Assembly: GCA_008933525.1 (NCBI GenBank)
Contig: WBUV01000010.1
Span: 1 to 20,076, forward strand
DNA from: Bacteroidales bacterium
GTDB lineage: Bacteria > Bacteroidota > Bacteroidia > Bacteroidales > Tenuifilaceae
Direction: 5' to 3'
Length of the DNA: 20,076 nucleotides
Shown here: positions 14,796 through 20,076 of the stretch, piece after piece
Numbering within the stretch: the stretch's first letter is position 1
Layout: the number at the start of each line of letters is the position of its first letter
Translations under genes and position numbers: made by a program
Notes under the pieces: model-generated
What the model was told of the DNA's origin: nothing
Seen by the model: only the letters and a program-made list of their open reading frames with translations
Databases searched by the model: none

Positions 14796-16427
14796 ATGAA
14801 AGCTACGAGACTTTTTTACATATTTTTTTTAGTTATAGCCTGTTCCACTTCCAACAAAAGAGTTGACTTAGACAAAGTTTTTCGCTACAACGAGAGTAAG
14901 GGTGTAACCTCTCTCGATCCAGCATATGCAAGAAATTTGTCGTTGATTTGGCCTGTAAACCAATTGTATAATGGCTTGGTTCAGTTATCTGATTCTTTAA
15001 CAGTTGAGCCGTGTATAGCAAAATCGTGGGAAATTTCTGCAGATGGTTTGCAGTATACATTTTATTTAAGAAGTGATGTTTTTTTTCACGATGATAAATC
15101 GTTTAAGAATAGCATTGGCCGAAAGGTAGTTGCTTCAGATTTTGTCTACACATTCAATAGGTTAATGGACTCGAAAACCGCATCGCCTGGAGCATGGGTG
15201 CTTTCTGTGTTAAATAAGGATTTTATTGGGAGTACAAATGGATGTTCCGCATTATCGGATAGTGTGTTTGTTGTATATCTTTCAAAACCGTTTCCAGCAT
15301 TTCTTGGTTTAATGAGCATGCCGTATTGTTTTGTTGTACCGCACGAATCGGTGGCTTTATATGGTAACGAATTTGCTCGAAACCCCGTTGGTACTGGTCC
15401 GTTTTATTTGAAATTCTGGAAGGAAGGCGAGAAGTTGGTTTTACGCAAAAACAAAAAGTATTTTGAAACCGATACAGATGGTACTAAGTTACCATACCTC
15501 GAGTCGGTAGTTGTAACCTTTATTGCCGATAAACAATCTGAGTTTCTTGAGTTCATAAATGGTAATGTGGATTTTTTATCGGGAGTTCATGCTGCTTCAA
15601 AAGATGAACTACTTACTCGAACAGGAGAACTTAATCCTAAGTATAGCAATAGGGTTAAAATGATAACTGGTCCATATCTGAATACTGAGTATTTAGGTGT
15701 ATTGCTCGATAGCTCCTTGGAGGTTGTTAAGAGTTCTCCTTTGTCCAACAAAAAAGTTCGTCAGGCAATTGGGTATGGATTCGACAGGAGTGCTATGATG
15801 CTTTATTTGAGAAGCAACTTGGGTTACCCTGCTCACCAGGGATTCGTTCCTCCCGGAATGCCAGGATTTGGTTACTCAACCAAGGGCTTTTCATATAATC
15901 CAGAACTTTCGCGCCGCTTGTTGGCTGAAGCAGGATTTCCCAATGGGCGAGGAATGCCACCAATTACTATTACCACCACCGATGATTATTTAGATATCTG
16001 CGAGTTTATACAACATCAACTTGGAGAGATAGGTATAGTTATAAAGATAGAGGTTTTGCCTGGTGCCGCATACCGAGAAATGATGGCCAACTCTAAACTT
16101 GTGGTTTTTAGGGGATCGTGGGTGGCGGATTATGCCGATCCTGAAAACTATCTCGCGTTATTCTTATCTCAAAATTTTTCGCCACATGGGCCAAACTATA
16201 CTCATTTTAGTAATTCTGATTTTAACAAGATGTATGATAATGCACTGCTGAGGCTTTCATACAGCGAAAGATTAGATTACTATAAGGCAATGGATTCAAT
16301 GGTAGTTGCCAATGCTGCCGTTATACCTTTATATTACGATAAGGTAGTTCGATTCCTTTCCAAGGATGTTAACGGAATGTCCGTTAATCCAATGAATTTA
16401 TTGGTTTTGAAAAAGGTTAAGAAGTAA
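14796..16427 (+). CDS. ABC-type oligopeptide-binding lipoprotein (SBP_bac_5 family)
   Basis: Extracytoplasmic solute-binding protein of the OppA/DppA family, expected to capture peptides (or nickel/other solutes in some relatives) for an ABC importer. The N-terminus is a lipoprotein signal, FFLVIAC with the lipidated Cys16, followed by STSN. The mature part has the family pattern: FRYNESKGVTSLDPAYARN, LYNGLVQL, CIAKSWEISADGLQYTFYLR and DVFFHDD in the first lobe; NPVGTGPFYLKFWKEGEKLVLRKN (about 196-219); KKVRQAIGYGFDRSAMM; and FRGSWVADYADPENYLALF near 430. At 543 aa its length is usual for the family. No permease or ATPase genes adjoin it: the flanking genes are the unrecognised one and a sugar kinase, each with separate signals. 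The importer is therefore encoded elsewhere, or the protein serves another role. Confidence 0.94.
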   Translation: MKATRLFYIFFLVIACSTSNKRVDLDKVFRYNESKGVTSLDPAYARNLSLIWPVNQLYNGLVQLSDSLTVEPCIAKSWEISADGLQYTFYLRSDVFFHDDKSFKNSIGRKVVASDFVYTFNRLMDSKTASPGAWVLSVLNKDFIGSTNGCSALSDSVFVVYLSKPFPAFLGLMSMPYCFVVPHESVALYGNEFARNPVGTGPFYLKFWKEGEKLVLRKNKKYFETDTDGTKLPYLESVVVTFIADKQSEFLEFINGNVDFLSGVHAASKDELLTRTGELNPKYSNRVKMITGPYLNTEYLGVLLDSSLEVVKSSPLSNKKVRQAIGYGFDRSAMMLYLRSNLGYPAHQGFVPPGMPGFGYSTKGFSYNPELSRRLLAEAGFPNGRGMPPITITTTDDYLDICEFIQHQLGEIGIVIKIEVLPGAAYREMMANSKLVVFRGSWVADYADPENYLALFLSQNFSPHGPNYTHFSNSDFNKMYDNALLRLSYSERLDYYKAMDSMVVANAAVIPLYYDKVVRFLSKDVNGMSVNPMNLLVLKKVKK

Positions 16428-16572
16428 TTTATTGTAAGTTAATCGTAAGTAAAGACTTTTTTTTACAGATGGTAAAATTCCATAAACTTATGTTGCTATA
16501 GTTAAAAGATCCTTTAAGGCTAAGTTTATCTGTGAATTTGTAATTCTTTATGGGCAATAACAAAAAATAATA

Positions 16573-16587
16573 TAGATTTGAAATCTA
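16573..16587 (+). promoter_or_regulatory. Candidate promoter overlaid by a perfect palindrome, before the sugar kinase
   Basis: TAGATTT-G-AAATCTA is a perfect 7-1-7 palindrome whose first eight bases, TAGATTTG, are an exact Bacteroidota -7 element. It lies 21 bases upstream of ATG 16609. A -33 box is weak (TTTATG about 20 bases upstream). A repressor bound here would block the promoter. Confidence 0.5.
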
Positions 16588-16608
16588 GTAATACTAAAAG
16601 AAAAAATA

Positions 16609-17445
16609 ATGATTATTGTTGCTGATAGCGGTGCCACAAAAACCGATTGGAGAATAATTGAAAAAGATGGCGATATTCATAGTTTCGAAACCATTGGCCT
16701 TAGCCCATACTTTAATACTGAATCGGATTTTTTGAGCGCATTAACTCATAATTTTCCAACTGGGTTAAACCCCAATAGTGTTAAGTCGGTATTTTTTTAT
16801 GGATCAGGATGTGGGGTGCAGGAACGTGGCGAAACAGTTGCTAACTATTTGCAAATATTTTTTTCCAATGCCAAAGTTAGCGCACAGTCCGATGCGCTAG
16901 GTGCTGCTCGTGCATTGTTTGGAAACCAATCCGGGATAGTTGTTATATTAGGTACAGGCTCCAATATTACATACTATAATGGCTCTAGCCTAGAGATTAA
17001 AACTCCCTCGTTGGGATATGCGCTGGGCGATGAGGGAAGCGGAGCTTATATGGGACGACTATTGTTGAGATCGCTTCTGTACGGATATTTGCCCAAGGAA
17101 TTGTCCGAAAAACTGGCAGAAAGTTATAATATTCAGATTAGCCACATTCTTAATATGACATATACAAGCCCAAGGCCATCGGCATACCTTGCTTCGTTTG
17201 TTCCATTTTTAGTTGAGAATATTAATCATCCATCAATTCAGTCGATAGTTGACGAATCGCTTGAAATGATGTGTAAATATCATTTAAAAGTGTTTTCGAA
17301 TATTTCAGGGTTGCAAGTTGGAGTGATTGGTTCTGTTGGTTGTCTTTTTGCCGAGAGACTAAATCTGATTGCTGAACGTGAGGGATTTCATGTATCAAAA
17401 TACTTAAGATATCCAATTGAGCAACTTGTTAAGTACCATTCTTAG
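16609..17445 (+). CDS. BadF/BadG-type ATPase, N-acetylglucosamine-kinase-like
   Basis: Cytoplasmic sugar kinase of the ASKHA superfamily, expected to phosphorylate an amino sugar such as N-acetylglucosamine for cell-wall recycling or catabolism. The phosphate-1 loop DSGATKTDW lies at residues 6-14, the phosphate-2 region VVILGTGSNITYYNG near 110-124, the family signature LGYALGDEGSGAYMGR at about 135-150, and the adenosine loop VGVIGSVGCLF near 240. At 278 residues it is slightly shorter than typical members (about 280-320). The substrate is inferred from the family only; other BadF-like proteins activate 2-hydroxyacyl-CoA dehydratases, but those sit beside the dehydratase genes, which are absent here. 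The stop codon overlaps that of the opposing NTPase gene. Confidence 0.88.
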   Translation: MIIVADSGATKTDWRIIEKDGDIHSFETIGLSPYFNTESDFLSALTHNFPTGLNPNSVKSVFFYGSGCGVQERGETVANYLQIFFSNAKVSAQSDALGAARALFGNQSGIVVILGTGSNITYYNGSSLEIKTPSLGYALGDEGSGAYMGRLLLRSLLYGYLPKELSEKLAESYNIQISHILNMTYTSPRPSAYLASFVPFLVENINHPSIQSIVDESLEMMCKYHLKVFSNISGLQVGVIGSVGCLFAERLNLIAEREGFHVSKYLRYPIEQLVKYHS

Positions 17446-19934
17446 GGTAATTCGTGTTTAAATCCCGAACGCTTCCATATGCTGTCTACATAATCAATAC
17501 AGTTATTTGCTTTTTCGTTTTCGCCAAGCTGATTTAGCAACATGGATAGGTTTTTCATTAATGAGGCCTCAACGAGTTTGTACCCCGCTATACCACTTAG
17601 CTCTATGGCATTTCTAAAGCATACATTGGATTCTTCGAGGTTGTTTGATGATAGGAAGTAAGACGATCGGAGCGTTTCGCCAACAATAATTCCAAAGTAA
17701 CTTCTTAAGGGATTCAGTACGCAGTAGATCTGCTCAATAATGCTATTCTCCTCGTTAGTAATAACTTTCTTTTCGTGCTCAAATCTATAAAACTTGGTAA
17801 ACAGGAAACGCATTGCTGAGCGATGGTTTGGTTTTGAAAAATCGTCAGAGAGTTTAATAATTTTGGGTATATAATGGCTTTGTCCAATTAAAATTAAGGA
17901 AAGCACAACGAATTCAGCAAAATCATCCTTGGCTTCATTGTCTTTGTATAAGGCTGAATGTTTTGTTGCCTTTTCAATCCAACCCATTGAGTTTTGATTC
18001 TCTACAAAAGTTTCGAAAATAATATTATTTGCAAACCATATACCTGCTATAAGAGGATCGAGCTCCATAGTGTTTGTATGGTTTGATTTTTCTAGATGGG
18101 CGATGGCATGATTTGAGTCCGCGGAAATAAAACTATTGAAGCAAAGAAGTGTGTTTGCCCAAACTATCTCATCGTTTTTTGATGAGTTTTCGAGGTATGT
18201 TTTAAGGAAGAGGTTGAAAGAATCTACAATATGATTGAGGTCGACATTGTTCTCAAAGAATAGCTTGCGGGCTGTGGGGTTTTTTGCGTAAATTGGCAGT
18301 AACGAATTTCGCATTAAACTATCGGTCCGGAACGTGATTGTAATTGTAGGATTCTGAAACGTTAAAGCGAGGGCCTCTTTGCTCAACTCAAAAAAATTCT
18401 GAATAGGATCCGTGAGCCGTTCTTTGTAAGCAAGTTTGAAAAGCGTACTTAGAATAGATGATTTTAACTCGTTATCTGAGAGATTTTTGTCGACCCAGAG
18501 AAAAATTTTCGAATTCAACCCGCGCTCAATTCTTATCAAGTTCTGAACAATCAGCATACTCATAAGTTGCTGATTGGCTATTCGGATATATTTTAAGTAA
18601 ACGCCAAATGTATCGACCTGCGTCTCCTCAATAATAATTCCATATGAGGTGAGATCTTCGTAAGCGGCGTAATAATTTCCGGAGAGTTTTAAGTGGATTG
18701 GATAAATGCTTTTCAATTCATCCTTTAAAACCAATCTTTGGCCATACTTCGATAGCGTAATTATCTGGTTAAGGATATCGATTTTCTCATCGGAGTAATG
18801 AGCAAAGTAAACTTGCTTTTTTAAGAATTCGCTCAGAATCGAAAGTTGATCGTTTAGTAAATGCTTGCTTTCGGGGGTGTAAACGCTAATGAAAAGTTGC
18901 AGAAAGTATGGGTAGGAAATAATTTCCCGTAAATCGGGGTGCATTTCATGAACAAGTATTCTGTTGGCGTAATCTTTATTCAATGTATTGTCGAGGATTA
19001 CTTGAATTTCCTCGTGGTTGAGAGGTGGAATGTTTGCCCCCTCTTTCGAAAATAGCTCTGGGTCGGTATGTCCCCAAATAGAATTCTCTTTGATATGGGT
19101 GGAGAATGCTTTCCATGTCGATAGTCGGGCTGTTACAATTAGTTTGAATTTGTCCGATTTTGCTAATTTTTCCGCCAAATCAACTAGCGATTTATATATT
19201 TTTTCTTGCTTGGAACCTTGAGAGGTTATTTCGTCTAAAGCATCAATTATTATGATGAACTGACCCTGTACGTTGTTTTTTCCATGCAAAATTTCGGTAA
19301 AAAAAGCACTGTCGGGTTTTAGTCCCAAAAGTCGCAAAAGCCAGGTTTCAATAAATACCTCTGTAGGGGCAAACTGATCGAGTAGTTGGGCCGACATGAA
19401 TAAAATAATATCACCGGTATGCTTCTTTTTCTTAATTCTATTAAGGTACCAGTGAGCCAGCATTGTTGATCCTCCGTATCCTCCTGGTGCAATAAAAGCA
19501 ACAGCCGAATATTGACTAGCAAAAAAAGTTTTTAGTCGATCTTTTATAAACGCTCTCTTTACTGTACTGTCAAATTCGATCCCGGACTTAATTCTTATTT
19601 GCTCAATGGAGTTGCTGCTGATTATGCTAGCATTTTTAGCTACTAAATCCCAGCATTCAATTAAATTACTGCTTGAGGTTGTTTTGTTATTCGTGTTGTT
19701 TTGAATAAAGTCATCCCAATCTTTATATGCTACAAAACGTGAAAGTATGTCAAGCGTGACACGCGACGGATTAGAATTCGTAGCAAGGAATCCGAAAACT
19801 CTTCTTAAGGTAGCAGGGCTGATGTATGCTTTTGATTGTTCTAATATGTTGGCTGATAGATATATGCAGTCTTTTTGGTAGGATATTTTCCTCCCAATTT
19901 TGATTTCAATTTCATTTTTGAGTTTCTCTATCAT
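17442..19934 (-). CDS. NACHT/STAND-like NTPase with degenerate Walker A and C-terminal TPR-like repeats
   Basis: Large soluble protein of the signal-transduction NTPase type, function unknown. ATG 19934 is chosen (830 aa); a TTG four codons upstream is possible. Residues 1-85 form a small helical module, with ISPATLRRVFGFLATNSNPS then TLDILSRFVAYKDWDDF, that I know as an N-terminal unit in varied Bacteroidota proteins. The NTPase core follows: a P-loop-like APGGYGGST (149-157) in which Gly155 stands where the Walker A lysine should be; an intact Walker B, FIIIIDALDEI (Asp231, Asp234-Glu235); and TAR with Arg270 like the NACHT sensor motif. Residues 300-750 are helical and without recognised motifs; 770-825 resemble TPRs (ASLMKNLSMLLNQLGENEKANNCIDY). 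No membrane segment. Nucleotide binding may be lost or altered. Many STAND proteins act in phage defence or regulation, but no effector domain or defence neighbour is visible. Confidence 0.85.
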   Translation of the reverse strand: MIEKLKNEIEIKIGRKISYQKDCIYLSANILEQSKAYISPATLRRVFGFLATNSNPSRVTLDILSRFVAYKDWDDFIQNNTNNKTTSSSNLIECWDLVAKNASIISSNSIEQIRIKSGIEFDSTVKRAFIKDRLKTFFASQYSAVAFIAPGGYGGSTMLAHWYLNRIKKKKHTGDIILFMSAQLLDQFAPTEVFIETWLLRLLGLKPDSAFFTEILHGKNNVQGQFIIIIDALDEITSQGSKQEKIYKSLVDLAEKLAKSDKFKLIVTARLSTWKAFSTHIKENSIWGHTDPELFSKEGANIPPLNHEEIQVILDNTLNKDYANRILVHEMHPDLREIISYPYFLQLFISVYTPESKHLLNDQLSILSEFLKKQVYFAHYSDEKIDILNQIITLSKYGQRLVLKDELKSIYPIHLKLSGNYYAAYEDLTSYGIIIEETQVDTFGVYLKYIRIANQQLMSMLIVQNLIRIERGLNSKIFLWVDKNLSDNELKSSILSTLFKLAYKERLTDPIQNFFELSKEALALTFQNPTITITFRTDSLMRNSLLPIYAKNPTARKLFFENNVDLNHIVDSFNLFLKTYLENSSKNDEIVWANTLLCFNSFISADSNHAIAHLEKSNHTNTMELDPLIAGIWFANNIIFETFVENQNSMGWIEKATKHSALYKDNEAKDDFAEFVVLSLILIGQSHYIPKIIKLSDDFSKPNHRSAMRFLFTKFYRFEHEKKVITNEENSIIEQIYCVLNPLRSYFGIIVGETLRSSYFLSSNNLEESNVCFRNAIELSGIAGYKLVEASLMKNLSMLLNQLGENEKANNCIDYVDSIWKRSGFKHELP

Positions 19935-19988
19935 TAGTTTGCACAAAAAACTTGTAGTAAGCCGAAATGCCCCAAAACAATTGATTTA

Positions 19989-19996
19989 CAAATATA
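19989..19996 (-). promoter_or_regulatory. Candidate promoter (-7 element) of the NACHT-like gene
   Basis: The minus strand reads TATATTTG, an exact TAnnTTTG match, giving an expected start near 19983 and a leader of about 50 bases to ATG 19934. The -33 region lacks a clear TTTG. The remaining bases up to 20076 show no gene. Confidence 0.45.
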
Positions 19997-20076
19997 GTTG
20001 TTTGTTTGTTCCGTTGAATGTGAGTTAATGAAAAACTTGACCGATTTGACATGTTTCTGCCAATACTATCCTCCTT

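Noticed and set aside
16455..16475. Terminator after the lipoprotein gene (T-run at 16457-16464)
   Set aside because: The preceding inverted repeat AAGT-AAAG-ACTT has only four base pairs, too weak to call.
17442..20076. A phage-defence island around the NACHT-like protein
   Set aside because: Only one such gene is present, with no effector domain, nuclease, transposase or integrase nearby; the neighbouring genes are ordinary, and the sequence ends soon after.
1..20076. tRNA, rRNA, CRISPR arrays, insertion sequences, replication origin
   Set aside because: No cloverleaf ending, spaced direct repeats, transposase motif or clustered DnaA boxes were found on reading both strands.

Overview
The window fits a low-GC, probably anaerobic member of the Bacteroidota (Bacteroidales-like). 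The evidence is: several upstream regions carry the Bacteroidota sigma-factor -7 motif TAnnTTTG, twice with a TTTG -33 at 19-20 bp; there is a propeller-type (Reg_prop/Y_Y_Y) LytS-like sensor beside a LytTR regulator; a TPR histidine kinase; a one-piece pyruvate:ferredoxin oxidoreductase; and an N-terminal 'TLRRxFGF...DWDDF' module that I associate with Bacteroidota proteins. Species cannot be decided from the sequence.

Layout. 2-1432 (+): 3' part of a TPR-membrane histidine kinase whose 5' end lies outside the window. 1437-4973 (-): comEC (DNA uptake channel) then trkA (K+ uptake regulator). 5043-9897 (-): sensor kinase, then a unit of LytTR response regulator, ruvX and def, closed by a strong hairpin terminator at 5043-5060; a good -7 motif in front of the regulator suggests that it, ruvX and def can be transcribed separately from the sensor. 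9989-13557 (-): monocistronic PFOR gene with its own promoter motif and terminator. 13558-14795: two non-coding gaps around an unrecognised 192-aa protein gene; the second gap holds a candidate small RNA with a C-free body and a terminator. 14796-16427 (+): lipoprotein of the oligopeptide-binding family, without permease genes here. 16609-17445 (+): BadF-type N-acetylglucosamine-kinase-like protein. 17442-19934 (-): large NACHT/STAND-like NTPase whose Walker A lysine is replaced by glycine.

Most of the window is core chromosome: signalling, translation maturation (def), Holliday junction/rRNA nuclease family (ruvX), K+ uptake, DNA uptake and pyruvate metabolism. The parts that merit a second look are the degenerate NACHT protein at the right end, the C-free small-RNA candidate, and the perfect palindrome laid over the -7 element of the sugar kinase gene. 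No tRNA, rRNA, CRISPR, insertion sequence or phage gene was seen.
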